NCBI GenBank assembly: GCA_950295325.1 | Contig: OX485806.1 | Span: forward strand, 58,523,169 to 58,587,168 | Reading direction: 5' to 3' | Source of the DNA: Polytrichum commune | Taxonomy: Eukaryota > Streptophyta > Polytrichopsida > Polytrichales > Polytrichaceae | Length of the DNA stretch: 64,000 nt | Shown here: positions 1 through 12,724 of the stretch, piece by piece | Layout: each line of letters starts with the position of its first letter | How positions within the stretch are numbered: position 1 is the stretch's first letter | The notes under the pieces: model-generated | Databases searched by the model: none | Told to the model about the DNA's origin: nothing | The model's input: the letters and a program-made list of their open reading frames with translations, nothing else | Translations under genes and position numbers: made by a program

Positions 1-276
1 ACTCACTGCCAGACAATTGCCAGGGAATTTAAAGTGAAGTGAGAGACTGTCACTTTTGCATGTACTGGAATGGAGTGATCTTTTAGATGTTTTTATCCCT
101 TGCCCATAAATTAATTGTCATATCGAAGTTGAAATGAAGTGTTGTACCCTTGTGTTTTCCCTAACAAAACCTTGTCTAAGACACCTAGATGATATAATAA
201 TCACCTTTTAAGTCTTCCCTGATTTGTTCCCTGATTTGTTCCCTGGTTTTGTTTCTAATCCAAAAAGCTAACTACA
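1..276 (+). repeat. 5' LTR, partial
   Basis: From about position 30 the sequence matches the 3' LTR and ends at the same ...AACTACA terminus. Bases 1-29 do not match the corresponding part of the 3' LTR, so one of the two LTRs has been altered there. A 13-base duplication around 222-240 is absent from the 3' copy. Confidence 0.85.
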
Positions 277-279
277 TTT

Positions 280-298
280 TGGCGCCGCTGCCGGGGAA
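280..298 (+). other. Primer binding site, tRNA-Asp type
   Basis: TGGCGCCGCTGCCGGGGAA follows the LTR end by three bases. It matches the primer site known for plant Athila-type elements, complementary to the 3' end of tRNA-Asp, with one difference (C instead of T at 288). Confidence 0.85.
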
Positions 299-522
299 GG
301 CTTCGATCGATTTAAGTCTAGGTGGATAAGCCTGTTAGGAAACATTGTTAGGTTTGGCTTTTTGAATAAGGAATTTAAACTAAGTCTTTGGGAAATTCAA
401 GAAAGTGAAGAAATAAGTTCATAACTATTTTTGAAACTCTTACACGATCCTAAAGTCATAATTTTAATTCATCATTATTGCAAAAAACCAAATGCCTAGA
501 TTTATAACCCAATGTTTAATTC

Positions 523-1492
523 ATGGATGAACCTAAGATATGGAAATCTAGAGGTCATCGTGAGTCCTTAAATTATCCTTTAAAATATACCCCCTTTGGA
601 TTTTCTGAGAGTACCTTAGGAGAGTTAAACCTTGTCGGCTTTGAAGAAGCCGTGGAGAGAATCGTCAAGCGAGTCTGTAAGTGTCATCTTGAAACATTAT
701 CTGACTCGTTATTTGAAGATAAACAAATTGAGTGTGCTTGTCAAACAGAGTCACATTCCCAAATAGTGTGCCAGACTTGCAAAGGTCTAGGACACTGCTC
801 GAAGGATTGTGCAGTGAATAAGCTAAAGTCTAAAACTAAAAGTGTGGGAAAGTGGAAACCAAAAGGGTCAACCCATACAGTTGAGACACAAACTGATTCC
901 CTATGAGTGAATTATTATTTTCACTAATGTGTCAGTTTCCAAAATGTGGCCATGGGAACTTAACCCACAAGGGTTGAATACCCTTGAGAGTGGATTGTAT
1001 CAAGGACCACATTTGTTTACTGCTTTATATCGTTTTTATAAAGCATCATTCTGGGGAGTTGGAATCCACATTGGACCCAACCACCCCCTTTACCCAAAGG
1101 GATTTTTAATCAACTTCCGTAATCTACCCATTCACCTTCAAGAAAATATATTAAATAAGATATGGAATGATGGAGAGGAGTTTAATGAAATCATTATTAA
1201 CAATGGATATCCTAGGTTGAGAGTTGACCTGAGATTCTTGTTCCTCATTTATAGCCAACATAAACTAGAAAACTTCCCGATCAATAAGTTTGGTTACGGT
1301 TGTTGGGATGGAGGGATTTTTACTAGCAATGAAGCTCGTTTCTATTATGGACCTTTCGACCCTTGTGCAAGTGTCAATGTCCCAAACTTTTCCGATTCTT
1401 CACTTCAAGGCAAAAACTTTGTAAACTTCACAAAATTGTTCTTGAACGGGAGAAGGCGGATCGTGAAACACAATAGGCAAAATAGGACGTAG
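523..1492 (+). pseudogene. Leader/gag N-terminal region in two reading frames
   Basis: Two open stretches lie between the primer site and the main gag. Positions 523-906 (127 codons, true ATG) contain a CCHC zinc knuckle (CQTCKGLGHCSKDC). Positions 929-1492 are in another frame, with the first ATG at 944, and are rich in aromatic residues; I recognise no domain there. The order suggests one former gag N-terminal region broken by frameshifts, but separate small proteins cannot be excluded. Confidence 0.45.
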
Positions 1493-1569
1493 GGTCTAGT
1501 TACGTATGAACATATGCAACTTCCATACTGGAAACTGCACATGACAGATCACACGCACAAACAGCCTCA

Positions 1570-3393
1570 GTGAGAAAGGCAGCCAATGGCAAGGCTAGAG
1601 AGGATCGTGCCATTGCTAGGGATTATCGGAGGAAGAAAGCTGAAAGAAGAAAGAGTTGGTTAAGGTCTGTCACTAAGTTGCAAAAAGAACAATCTGATAC
1701 TGAACCAAAAGTAGCGAATTCAGATCCTACAGAAAATAAAGGTCAAGAGGAAACATTATCACCTCTTAAACCTCAACAACTTTATTTTGGTTCGACTTCA
1801 AATAGTTCCCAAGTAGTGACAACTCAACCTCCTGTACTTTCTTCCTATTCGACACCTCCACTTTTACCAACACCAATAGTATCACAACCTTTTATACCAT
1901 TACCTTTACCACCACCAGTACCCCAAGTTGTAATGGCTAATATACCAGGTGCTCCAAGGATATATAACATAGTACACATCCCATATTTCCTTGGAAGACC
2001 GGGATCAGATCCTAACACTCATGTAGCAAAGTTTGAAATTACTTGCCAGGCCAATGATGTTCCGGCTGCTAAATTTCAAGAAGTTTTTGCTGCGTCATTG
2101 CAAGAAGATGGCTTTGCTTGGTATCCAAGACAACCCGCCTTTGCTAACTGGAATGCATTGAAAGCTGCATTCTTGGCTCATTTTAGACCCTTAGGCTTTG
2201 CCACGAGTCTAAAAGAGAAGTTGCGAACTGTTAGAATGGGCATCAACGAGAGAGTTGATACTTATTATGGCAGAATGCAAGATATCTTGCAACGTATGGG
2301 AAATCACCAAATCCCAGATGATTTCCTTATGAGCATATTCATTGGTGGATTATATCCAATGGAGTTGAGAACATATGTTAAGGAGGGAGCCACTGCCACA
2401 TATGCTCAAGCTTACGCCAGAGCAAAAACTTGGGAGGAGTGTAGATTGGAAAATGAGTTGGTCATATATACTGACAATATTTACTCCAATAATCCAATTC
2501 CTTCGCACTCGGGAACTTTTCCCATCAATGAGAATAACCAATATTATGTTACTGACGCACCATACGTGCGAAACCCCACTGCACAGTTATATACACAACC
2601 TACGATTAACAAGGCTCCTCAACAAGAACCCACGAGTGATAAATATGATAATGCTATATGGAACCTGACAAAACAATTGTCAGAATTGTCAGTTAAGGTA
2701 GCCAATAACCGACCTAAGAGACCCCAGCCCACAGAAGAGCGTAATAATGTGTGGTGTCACAATTGTAAAGGTCAGGGACACCTCGCTAATAAATGTCCTA
2801 CTCCGAAAGGATTTAGGACTAAGTGTATATATTGTGGAGGGAATCACGTTGTTCAAGAGTGTTGGAACCTTAAACAACAAAAAACAGTTAATCAAGTGGA
2901 TAGTGGTCAATCTCGTCCTTGGCAACAAGAACGAAATGGACCGGGACCCAATTCTACTTATAATCCTAAGAGAAATTTTAATCGCCGACCAGTACCTTTG
3001 CAGTTCCCAGGGCGTTCCAATTGGAATCAACAAAATGACACCTCCAATTGGAACCGACCTCCACCTTACAATCAAAATTATTCAAGGTTTGATTCAAACC
3101 CGGATGATTCCAGAAAATATCCTGTTTGTTATAGGTGCAAAGAACTTGGACATTATGCTAATAATTGTCCGAATCCTAAGAAACCACAGGATTATGTTCC
3201 TCTGTGCGGTAACTGCAAGACAGCAGGACACCCCACATATGAATGTCCCCATCCTAAAAAAGATTACCCACCTAATGACCGGGATTGGAAGAGGGGGAAA
3301 CGAGTAAGGATACAAGATCCAGGGGATGAAGAAGGAGGTGCTAGAGATGTAAACCACATACAACACTTTTCTACCTCATTACCTAGAGCATGA
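1570..3393 (+). CDS. gag: Gag polyprotein (capsid and nucleocapsid) of the outer element
   Basis: An open frame of about 607 codons with no good ATG near its left end; the first in-frame ATG is near 1933, so translation may begin upstream through a lost junction. A retrotransposon gag capsid segment lies at about residues 120-300, including the WNALKAAFLAHFRP and YYGRMQDILQRM helices. It is followed by four zinc knuckles: CHNCKGQGHLANKC, CIYCGGNHVVQEC, CYRCKELGHYANNC and CGNCKTAGHPTYEC. Such proteins package the element RNA in cytoplasmic particles. A single TGA (3391-3393) separates it from pol in the same frame, so gag-pol may be made by readthrough, or the TGA may be a mutation. Confidence 0.85.
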   Translation: MRKAANGKAREDRAIARDYRRKKAERRKSWLRSVTKLQKEQSDTEPKVANSDPTENKGQEETLSPLKPQQLYFGSTSNSSQVVTTQPPVLSSYSTPPLLPTPIVSQPFIPLPLPPPVPQVVMANIPGAPRIYNIVHIPYFLGRPGSDPNTHVAKFEITCQANDVPAAKFQEVFAASLQEDGFAWYPRQPAFANWNALKAAFLAHFRPLGFATSLKEKLRTVRMGINERVDTYYGRMQDILQRMGNHQIPDDFLMSIFIGGLYPMELRTYVKEGATATYAQAYARAKTWEECRLENELVIYTDNIYSNNPIPSHSGTFPINENNQYYVTDAPYVRNPTAQLYTQPTINKAPQQEPTSDKYDNAIWNLTKQLSELSVKVANNRPKRPQPTEERNNVWCHNCKGQGHLANKCPTPKGFRTKCIYCGGNHVVQECWNLKQQKTVNQVDSGQSRPWQQERNGPGPNSTYNPKRNFNRRPVPLQFPGRSNWNQQNDTSNWNRPPPYNQNYSRFDSNPDDSRKYPVCYRCKELGHYANNCPNPKKPQDYVPLCGNCKTAGHPTYECPHPKKDYPPNDRDWKRGKRVRIQDPGDEEGGARDVNHIQHFSTSLPRA

Positions 3394-3396
3394 AAA

Positions 3397-6300
3397 GTGA
3401 ATGCCGTGACCACGAGGTCTAAAGCACCCCCAGAACCTTATCCTATCCTCGATGAAAATAGTAGTGAGCCAAGTGCTGAGGAACTAAGGGATAATTTACG
3501 AGAAAATGATCCCAGAAATAAGTTAGTGATAGAGCCTAATGCGGTACCTGGAATTGCTACCACACCTATGTCTTTACCACAGGTAGAACTGGTGCAACCA
3601 GTTCTTATCCCTCTACCAACACCACCAATACCCCCGAGGCCTTACACTAGTTTGGAAAGACCAACATCATCCACTAACCCACAGACCCGACCAATAGAAA
3701 CTCGGTCCAAAACGGTACCTTATCAAATACCTCATGTAAGGAATTTCAAGTCTAGGACAAGCTTGAAACAACCCCGAACAATGGAATTAGCTAAAGGGTT
3801 GCAACAATATGATATAATGAAAGATTTGGATAATCTATGTCCTCAAATTACCATGAGGCAACTTCTGGCAGTTGCACCTCAATGTCGTACCACACTTGGT
3901 TCGGCAATGGTACGCAAAAGAGCCAAGGTTGTGGAAGTTAATGATGTAACCCTGAGTCAAGACCCTGGTGCACCGGCAGTGGATGTAATAATTGATGGAG
4001 TTCTAGTAGCGGGATTTCAAGTTGACACTGGGTCGAGTGTCAATCTCATGAGTATAGAGACAATGGAAGAATTAGGACTCACTAACATGGTTCCTACTTC
4101 TATCATCCTTAAAATGGCGGATCATACTTGTACTAGACCTTTAGGGCAATTACCTCAAGTCCCAGTTCAAATAGCGGGTCAGGAATACAATATTGATTTT
4201 GTCATTTTCCGAACCACTGATGCCATACAACCTATACCGGGAATATTAGGAAGACCATGGTTAATAATAGCTAAAGCTAAGGAAGATTGGGGTAAAGGAA
4301 CACTTACCTTAGGTAAAGGCAAGGAGAAAATGGTCTTACCTTTATTTCCTACACGGTACCAAGGCGAGACTCAAGATGAGGGAACCGAATTCACTACTGA
4401 TGGATATGAGACTGAGTATGAGGATAGTCCAATTCAATCTATTCATAACGTCGGTAATCACCAGAGATCTTATAACCCTGTAGGGATAGGAGAATATTTT
4501 ATCTCTATGAGGGACGATGATTTGGATAATGCCATTCTAAGTTGGCAGAATTCTTGCCCAATTAACAACGTTACTATGGTTGAGGAATCACAACCACATG
4601 ATAAAAAATTATTAACCTCTAACCCAAAGAAACGGACTACCCCATTAAAACCCCTCGAAAGTAAATTGCCTTCTTTTGAGGAAGATTGGGAAGATGCCAT
4701 GTTTTCTTACAATACACCTATTAAGAGTTATGTGTCTAAAGATGTTTATAAAGAAATGAATTTGGGAACCGAGGAGGTTCCTAAAATCATTAAAATATAT
4801 GAGAAATTGTCCAAGATTGAATGGCAGTATTGGTATAATTTCTTCAAAAGGAATATCAAAGTATTTGCATGGACATATAAGGATTTGAGAGGAGTCCCTC
4901 CTGAAGTATGCCAACATAAAATTGTACTTGAGGAAGGTACGGCCCCGGTCCGACAAAGACAATACCGTATGAATCCAAAATATTCCTTAATGGTCAAAGA
5001 GGAGATAGATAAACTTCTTGAGGCAGGGTTTATTTACAAAGTACCTTACAGTGAGTGGGTGTCACCCATTGTAGTAGTTCCAAAAAAGAATGGGAAATTG
5101 AGGATCTGTCAAGATTTCAGGAGACTCAATAATGTCACTAGAAAGGATTATTTTCCTTTACCTTTTACGGACACCATGTTGGATGCAGTGGTGGGGTACA
5201 AACGCTATTCATTTATGGATGGTTTCTCCGGCTATAATCAAATTCAAATATATGAACCACACCGTTGGTATACAACATTTACCACGAATTGGGGTATTTT
5301 TGCTTACATGGTGATGCCATTTGGTTTGTGCAATGCTCCAGCCACTTTTCAGAGGGTTATGACATAAACCTTTCAGGAATACCTACGTAAATTTATGGAA
5401 ATATTTTTGGATGATTTTGCTGTCTTTGGTGACGATAAAACCCATGCGGATTATCTCCAAAAATGTTTTGATAAATGTATGGAATTCGGCATTTCAATTA
5501 ATGCCGCTAAGTTAGTTTTCTTAGTACCCTTTGGAAGATTGGTAGGACACATTGTCTCTGAACAAGGCATAGCTACCGACCCCGATAAGATTGCTAATAT
5601 TGTATCTTTACCCATTCCTACTACCGTTACCGAGGTCAAAGGATTTCTGGGACACACTGGTTATTATAGAAGATTCATATTTAGACATGAGATAATAGCA
5701 ATGCCTTTGACAGAACTGCTTAAAAAGGGTGAGGATGTTCCAGTTTAGACGTCCGCATGCACACATGCCTTTAACACACTTAAGAGATAATTAGTGTCAG
5801 CTCCAATCCTCATACCTCCTAATTGGGAGAAAGACTTTCATGTATTTGTCGATGCGTCAAATGTAGCCATTGGATCAGTTCTAAGTCAAAAAGATGAAAA
5901 TGGACATGATCATCCTATTTATTTTGCTAGTCGTCAACTAGTGCAAGCCGAGAGAAATTATACAGTCACTGAACGAGAGGCCTTAGGCATGATTTTCTCA
6001 GTCCAAAAGTTCCGTCATTATCTACTAGGAAATAAATTTGTCTTCCATGTAGATCATGATGCCTTGAAATACATGATTAATAAACCTCAATTGAGTGGAC
6101 GAATTGCGAGATGGGTATTACTTTTGTAAGAGTTTAACTTTACCATTGAAGTTCGACCAGACAAAAGTCATGCAAATGCCGATCATCTTTCAAGATTAAA
6201 TGATGAATCTGGATCGGAACCCATTGATGATTCATTTCCCGATGCCCAATTATTTTATATTGATGTGATTCCCCATGAGTATGCGGAAATTATTGAGTAT

Positions 6301-7525
6301 TTACAAAATAATAAATTTCCCCCAGATTTTAATGAAAAGCAAAAACGTAGATTGGTCTTTAAAGCCATGTCTTATACTATTATTGTGGATACCTTATATA
6401 AACAAGGCAAAGATGGTATTCTACGTCGTGTTACAAGTTCCGAAATCCCTTTGATTTTAAAAGAGTGTCATGATAATATGGCGGGAGGTCATTTTGCGGG
6501 CGATGTCACGGCTAGAAAAATATTACATAGTGGATATTGGTGGCCTACCCTTTTTGCTGACTGTACAACATATACGAGACAATGTGATATGTGTCAAAGA
6601 ATTGGGAAGCCCATCGACTCTTCAGCAATGCCACTTACCCCTATCCTAGCCCTTGCCCCATTTGAGAAATGGGGAATTGATTTTGTTGGACCTATTAACC
6701 CTCCTAGTCGTCATGGACGTTATCAATATATTTTGGTGGCCACAGACTATGTCACTAAGTGGGTTGAAGCCGAGGCCACTCGGAAAGATGATAAACATGT
6801 CATAGCTAAGTTTCTAAGAGAAAAAAACTCTATCACGTTATGGTTGTCCAAAGGAATTGGTAAGTGATCGTGGCACTCACTTTGTAAATGATGTTATTAA
6901 AGAGCTCACGGAGAAATATAAAATTAAACACCGGCTCACTTCCCCATATCACCTGAGAGCTAATGGTCAAACTGAAAAGACTAATGGGATTTTGTGTAAA
7001 ATCATAACTAAGACAGTTCAAAATTCTATGACTGATTGGGATAGCAAATTATTAGATGCATTATGGGCTTATCGTACTACTTATAAAGTGACAACTAAAT
7101 TTACACCCTTTCAATTAGTTTATGGCCAAGAGGCTATACTGCCAGTTGAATTGGAACTCCCTTCATTACGCATCGCCATTGATGAAAGATTAAGTGATGA
7201 AGAATCCCTTCGCGAAAGAATAGCAATGTTAGAAAGGCTGGATGAAATCCGTAATCAAGCCTATCTAAACATGGCTGCCATTCAAAAATGGCGTAAGACT
7301 TACTATGATAGCAAAATGAAAAGTAAAACCCTCACCGCGGATGATTTAGTTTTACTCTACGATAGTCGTTTTCAAAAATTCCCAGGAAAATTCAAACTTC
7401 ACTGGATGGGCCCTTATAAAGTTAAAATTGCACATGATAATGGCTCATTTGAATTGATCGACTTTGAGGGTACACCTTTACCCACACGGATTAATGGCTA
7501 TCGTCTTAAAAAGTATCATACATAA
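3397..7525 (+). pseudogene. pol: Pol polyprotein (protease, RT, RNase H, integrase), broken
   Basis: In order: aspartic protease with DTGS at residues 210-213; reverse transcriptase with the PFGLCNAPATFQ block and catalytic FLDD near 5404-5415; RNase H (VDASNVAIGSVLSQ); integrase with an HHCC zinc site, a catalytic DFVGP block and NGQTEKTNG. The frame has in-frame stops at about 5365 (TAA), 5746 (TAG), 5788 (TAA) and 6127 (TAA). A one-base frameshift lies in an A-run near 6820-6830, after which integrase continues in the next frame to 7525. This copy cannot make a full polyprotein. The domain order and DTGS protease fit Athila/Tat Ty3 elements. Confidence 0.9.
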
Positions 7526-9631
7526 CTGAGGACAGTTATGGAAATACAGTGAGGGGGAGCCATTGAGATTATTATGGTGTATAAATTAAGTATTTATTAT
7601 GTAAAATTTAAGTAATAAAAACCTTACACATTAAGTATTGGGACACTTAGATAGTAAAATAAATTTAAGATTTTAAGTTATTATTACGCAAGGCAACTGG
7701 AAGAGTTAAGTTGTAAGTCAAATAAATTAAATTTCCAAATGGCAATGGCCTATGGGAACCGGTTGGTTGATCCCACCCATGACTCTGAACAGCTAAGACT
7801 ACCTAAATTAAATTTGAGGTAGGCAATAGGCTTAGGCACTTAATTAACGAAGTGGTTGAGGAGAAGTGACGGCAGGTGGGCTATAGGCTCAATTAGTGTA
7901 CCATTAGTGACCACCTACCCATCATTACACGGTGAGCGGGAGCCGCCAAGGAGGCGGACGGCTTCAAACAGTTAGGCTCAACCAAGATTCAGGCAATAGT
8001 CTATTGAGGAGCTGCAATTGAAGGGGCGGGGACAGAAGGGGAGAGCGAAGAGTCGTCTTCTTCGCGTAGTAACAGGTATGGTTGCCAACCTGGTGTGTTT
8101 GTTGTGTAAGTGAGATCATGTTTTGCTTTAAAGATTGTCTATGATATTGCAAATGCATGAACGAACTTAAAGACTATGGCCCTTCGGAGATCAGAGCATG
8201 GAAACTTGCATCAGACTATGGACTTGTGGTAACAATGAGAAACCAATGCGGTTCAAGGCTATAGTCTGAATAAAAGAGAGAAGTCAGAGAAGAGAGATAC
8301 ATGCGGCTCTGTAGTATGCAAAGACTATTGCCATATCATGTTTTAGTTAGAGGACTGGAGACCTTGGAAGTTCTTGGTGACGCACTGAGAGCTTGGAGTT
8401 CTCAAAGACTATAGCCTAATGTGTTGCGGCAACGCCGGTTACTTGGATCAGACAATTGCCTCAAAAGATAGATCAAAATAGAGAGAGAAAGGAGGATAAA
8501 GTCTGGTTCAAATCAGGTCATGGCCATAAGCATAGTAGCATGATACATGAGTTCTTAGGGGCCAGATCAGATGAGAGACCTACTTCAGAAAGACAATGGC
8601 CTTGTTCCGGGAAGAAATCAGATGTGAGGAAAAAATGACAGAAGAAAGATGTCAGAAACTTTCATGTCAGCCCAATAATGTCCCAAAAGTAAACAGTAAA
8701 GGTCTTTCCAGTAGCATTGTGTTTTAGATGTATCATTGGCCTTATAGGAAGTGTTATTGAGAGTCCGAACAAGTCTGAAAAGATGGTCTTTATTGCAAGA
8801 AATAATGTTTAGGAAGATATGAGTTTTTTAGGCAAAGAAGTGAGGGTAATCCAAAGAAGTTAGCATGTGAAGAAAAGTTGTTGCCAAGGAGAAAAGTTAC
8901 TAAGTCCCAATGTAATGCTAGGAGAAAGTCAATAGTCTTGATTAAAAGCAGGCAAAGTTGATATACAATGCGAGGCAATAGTCTGTGAGGCCACCTGAAA
9001 AGAAAGTAAGAGGGACGTTCCGAGAGACAATAGCCTAGTAAGGATAACCTCCAGAAAGAGTGATTCTTTCACAGGGTAGAGGTAGGGCCCACTGCTGCCA
9101 TGTAACTTTTTGTCATCATCTTCTTTAACCCTGCGTCTCTGAAGAGAGAAACTTAGGAAGTCAATAGCCTGAGTGATGTTTAAGAGGTCCGTTATCCTTC
9201 TGAGAGATTATGGCCTTGCCTTATTAGCACTTGAACTTAATAGGACAACAAGATTTAACTTGATGGAAAAGTTACCAAGAAGCCGATACGGAGAAGGTGA
9301 CTAGATAAAAAAAAAAAAAAAATTTGTTCTAGAGGCAATCAACTTGAACTGGAAGAGATAAAGGAACCTATATTAGCTAAGACTGAGAAGAGGATATTTA
9401 CAAGTGGATTGTGACTGGATTGTGCAGAATGCATGACAACCTCTTTGGGGGAGAACAGACTATAGTCCGAGCCAAGGACTCCCGAGTGACCCAAGGCAAT
9501 AGCTTTCTGTAGTAAAGACTGAGTTTATAGGACAGACGATAGCACGGTGAATAGAGACTTGGTAACTAAAGGCGATAGACTTTGGCCGTCAAGACTGATC
9601 TTACCATACGAACTATAGACTGCAAGGGAAA
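7526..9631 (+). other. Non-coding spacer between pol and the 3' ORF
   Basis: About 2.1 kb with no convincing gene. It is densely sprinkled with the 10-bp dyad motif described separately and contains one A-run of about 18 bases near 9309. Long regions downstream of pol are typical of Tat/Athila elements. Confidence 0.7.
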
Positions 9632-11733
9632 ATGGGACCAGGGGAAACAGAGAAGGAGGAAGAAACCCCAAGACGATGGAGTGTGAAGCCCGTTGTGTTA
9701 CCTGATATCCCGTTGGCATTAAAAAGAGCATGGAAGGCCAACCAAATTAAGCTGGAAATGGCAGGGGTGTTTGAGTATTTGTGTTGGGTTTAGGCGATCA
9801 CTAAGGTGGCCTTTGTGGGCCATGTACTCCAATTTTTGGAAACGTACTCTTTGGGTATGGAAACGGCAAAAGTCGATGGCCAAGTGATTGAGTTTTTTGC
9901 CCCTGCGATAGGAAGACAATTGTGGATCCCATCCGATGGGATAGCGGAAGGACAATTGCTTGCCTTGACGAGAAAACAACACGAAATCATTTTTGAGGGA
10001 GAATTCCCTAAAAATACCCGGATCTAGAGGGGAGACAAGGCCAGGCAACACTGGAGGTTATGGTTCAAATTTGTGAACAGTTACTTGATTTTTCGACCTC
10101 ATCCTGAGACAATAGCCCAAAAATATGTCGTGGCCGCCGTTCAGACTTGGGAAGGGAAGAGGATCAATTGGTCCCAAATAATTCAACAACAAATGCATGC
10201 TGAGATTCTGCGGGTCAAGGTGGGAGTGCCACGGACAGTGGAGTTGTACTCAGCCTTTTACATATATTTTTTCTGCCGTGATGTCCCTACACCCCGAGGA
10301 CGACAGGACGCACCCTCGACGTCCCAAGCGGTGAGCCCCGTGCCGTCAAGCCCGGGAAATTCAGAGGAGCTGGTGGAGGACAATCACAGACTTAGGTTAC
10401 AGTTGCAAAAGTGTCGGGATACGTTGCGGGAGAAGACGGATCAGCTATGGGCGAAGAGCGAATTGCTCATTACCTGCCAATCCGAGAACGTGAAACACCT
10501 GCAGGAGTTGGCTGAGGCTATCCCAGAGAAGGTGGAGCACCAAAAGAGGCTTGAAGATAGCACAAAGACTATAGCCTCGAACCATGACCAGCTGGCCGCT
10601 CAGGAGAAAGAGATTATGGCCCTGCAAAGTAGGTTGGACCAGCAAGGAGGTGAATCCGAGCAATTAAACGATTGCCAAGACCAATTAAGGCGAGTTACAG
10701 AGGAGAAGGAGAAGTTAACCGAAAGGTTACGATCCTTGGAGGAAGAATTGACGCAGCAAAAAGCGTTGGCGAGTAACCTGAATGCGAGGGAACAATCGTC
10801 CATGACCTCGGTGGTTACCAGTCCGATTCGAGTTACTCCTGCGCCCAAAAAACTCTGTTTGGAATTGTGGAGCTGGGAATCCAGAGGACCGGTTCCCAAA
10901 GAATTTTTTGAGTTGTATGAAAGACAATGTCAATTTTTTCTTTTGTTTATAGGTTTGAAGAAGTCTGAATGGATTGACCATAGTCGTTTTAAAGAGCTGT
11001 GGCGTCAAAGTCTAGACTTGGGGATAGAAAATTTGTTTGTAGAAATTCTGGCCCGAAAACATATTAACCTTTCGGATCCCTACTCGGCTTTTATGGTAAT
11101 TGGGGATGTAGGGGCTAGAGTCTTGTTGTATTACGCGTCTCTAGAGCAGCAATGGGTCTTGAGATGTCAAAATACTAACCTTGTAGCGAAAAGAGAGGTA
11201 TCTTGGCAAGAATATGGAGTCCAAGTAAACTCACAATTTTATGGTCAGCCCCTAGAGAGTCTACAGTTTTGGCGGGATACTTTACAAGAATTGCTTAACC
11301 GAGTTAGGCACCCTACTTTTTTGACCAATATAATGTCCGCCAATGTTCAACGTCTATCCCTGTCACCGAGTGCGGCGTTTACCGGGTCTCATTATTTTTT
11401 TCAAATTGAAAAGACCACTAACAGACTAGAGAGGTATTTGATGGAGGTGAACACACAAAAGAAGCCCTTATTGAACCTCCATAGCCAAGTCCAGTTTGAA
11501 CTACCCCCAACTAACTTTTTGCCTACCATACCCCAGCTGCAAGTACCCGTAGTGGGGAGCCCATTGACTTTAAGATACCTGGGGCAATACGCTAACATGT
11601 TTGATCACCCGGGTGAGGAGCCTATACCCACCTGGACAGCCATCACCTGGCTACTTGAAGACTATGGCCTTTCCCGTAATGAGGAGGTACCGGCCGATAT
11701 TCAATACCGGAGACTTTCAAGACGATGGCCTGA
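7741..11733. repeat. Dispersed 10-bp dyad motif RRCWATRGYY
   Basis: Exact matches start at 7741, 7992, 8172, 8257, 8407, 8592, 8974, 9026, 9458, 9495, 10108, 10567 and 11660. One- or two-mismatch versions occur near 7822, 7879, 8321, 8450, 8928, 9161, 9206, 9535, 9570, 9873, 10612 and 11720. The pattern is nearly its own reverse complement, with half-sites GRC and GYC around an AT-rich centre. It continues from the spacer into the downstream ORF. About 0.25 exact matches would be expected by chance in 4 kb at equal base use. Confidence 0.8.
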
Positions 11734-12074
11734 TGGACCACCAGCGGGGGTGGCGAGTCACCCACATTTTTGTCCGTGCCCCAGAAGAGGCAGGTGGAAT
11801 CCGGAAGCAACATTGTCAAGTGTCGAGTACAACTGGCCGTTAATTCAAGGGCCCAAATCAACACCAGCGGAGTGCAGAGCGACTTACAAGCATTTTTTCC
11901 AAGAGCACATTCATCACCGCGACCCTGTTTGTTTCCGAGCAGCCGTGTTTGCTAATGTGTTGGCCGATTGGTGTGGCCAGTGGAATGTGACCATTGATGT
12001 CAATCGTTTCCACGAAAGTCACCTTGAATTTTTACTCTTGTTGAAGTTGATGTATAGGCCTACGAGGTGGATTC
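9632..12074 (+). pseudogene. Long extra ORF downstream of pol, 5' part (coiled-coil protein)
   Basis: A frame from an ATG at 9632 runs to the insertion point at 12074, with in-frame TAG stops at 9791 and 10025. After a compact N-terminal part there is a long heptad-rich coiled coil (about 10370-10790, many Leu/Glu/Lys/Gln) and then a globular part. I do not recognise a family. The frame is cut by the nested element and resumes at 24846. Extra ORFs after pol are known in Athila/Tat elements, some called env-like, but I see no transmembrane segment or signal peptide. It could be a captured host gene or a lineage-specific structural protein. Confidence 0.6.
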
Positions 12075-12615
12075 TGTCGTGTAAACTAAGATCGTTAAAC
12101 ACAACAGATCGAGTGTCGTTGTCAACATCAATTAGCAAAATAAAATAGCAAACTAAAATGCTAAACAACCACCTCTTCAAGATGAGGGTTTATCTCTCCA
12201 AGCTTAAGAAACTAAAATGTCTCCTTACAAAGCTTAAGAAACTTTAAAATTCACACACAAGAGTCAAGCTATCTCTCACTCCACGAAAGGAGAATCCAAG
12301 AGTGCAAGTGGTGGAGAAAGAATGCAAAGGCTTTACTCATAATCTACTACACCATAGCCATGAGAAAGCAACAACAAGCTCTCTCTCTCTCTCAAAACAC
12401 ACTCACAAGACTTGACTTGACAACAATGGCAAGTCAAGAGGCCTTCCTCTCCATACAACCCCAATCCTATGTGGAGTTCATCCATGGAGTGGATGAACAA
12501 CTAACTAGGACTCCCAATGGAGTCTGTTACTCATCCCAACACACATGGACTCCTAATGGGGTCCATTTACTCCTAAATTGACGTAACTTAGCCCCCGATG
12601 TTACCTCACGTGACA
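12075..12615 (-). repeat. 3' LTR of the methyltransferase element, complete (541 bp)
   Basis: On the minus strand it starts TGTCACGTGAGG and ends ACACGACA. It consists of a 434-bp part A (12182-12615), also present at the other end of the element, and a 107-bp part B (12075-12181), repeated just inside the element. A 73-codon open frame in part A is on the opposite strand and looks incidental. Confidence 0.85.
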
Positions 12616-12617
12616 GC

Positions 12618-12724
12618 TGTCGTGTAAACTAAGATCGTTAAACACAACAGATCGAGTGTCGTTGTCAACATCAATTAGCAAAATAAAATGGCAAACTAAA
12701 ATGCTAAACAACCACCTCTTCAAG
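12618..12724 (-). repeat. Extra partial LTR copy (part B only)
   Basis: It is 107 bp and identical to 12075-12181 except at one base (12690 versus 12147). It is separated from the complete LTR by only GC (12616-12617). A purine-rich tract resembling a polypurine primer site lies just before it on the minus strand. Confidence 0.85.

Noticed and set aside
12360-12581. 73-codon open frame, repeated identically at 24590-24811
   Set aside because: It lies in LTR part A on the strand opposite to the element; identity reflects LTR youth, not coding constraint.
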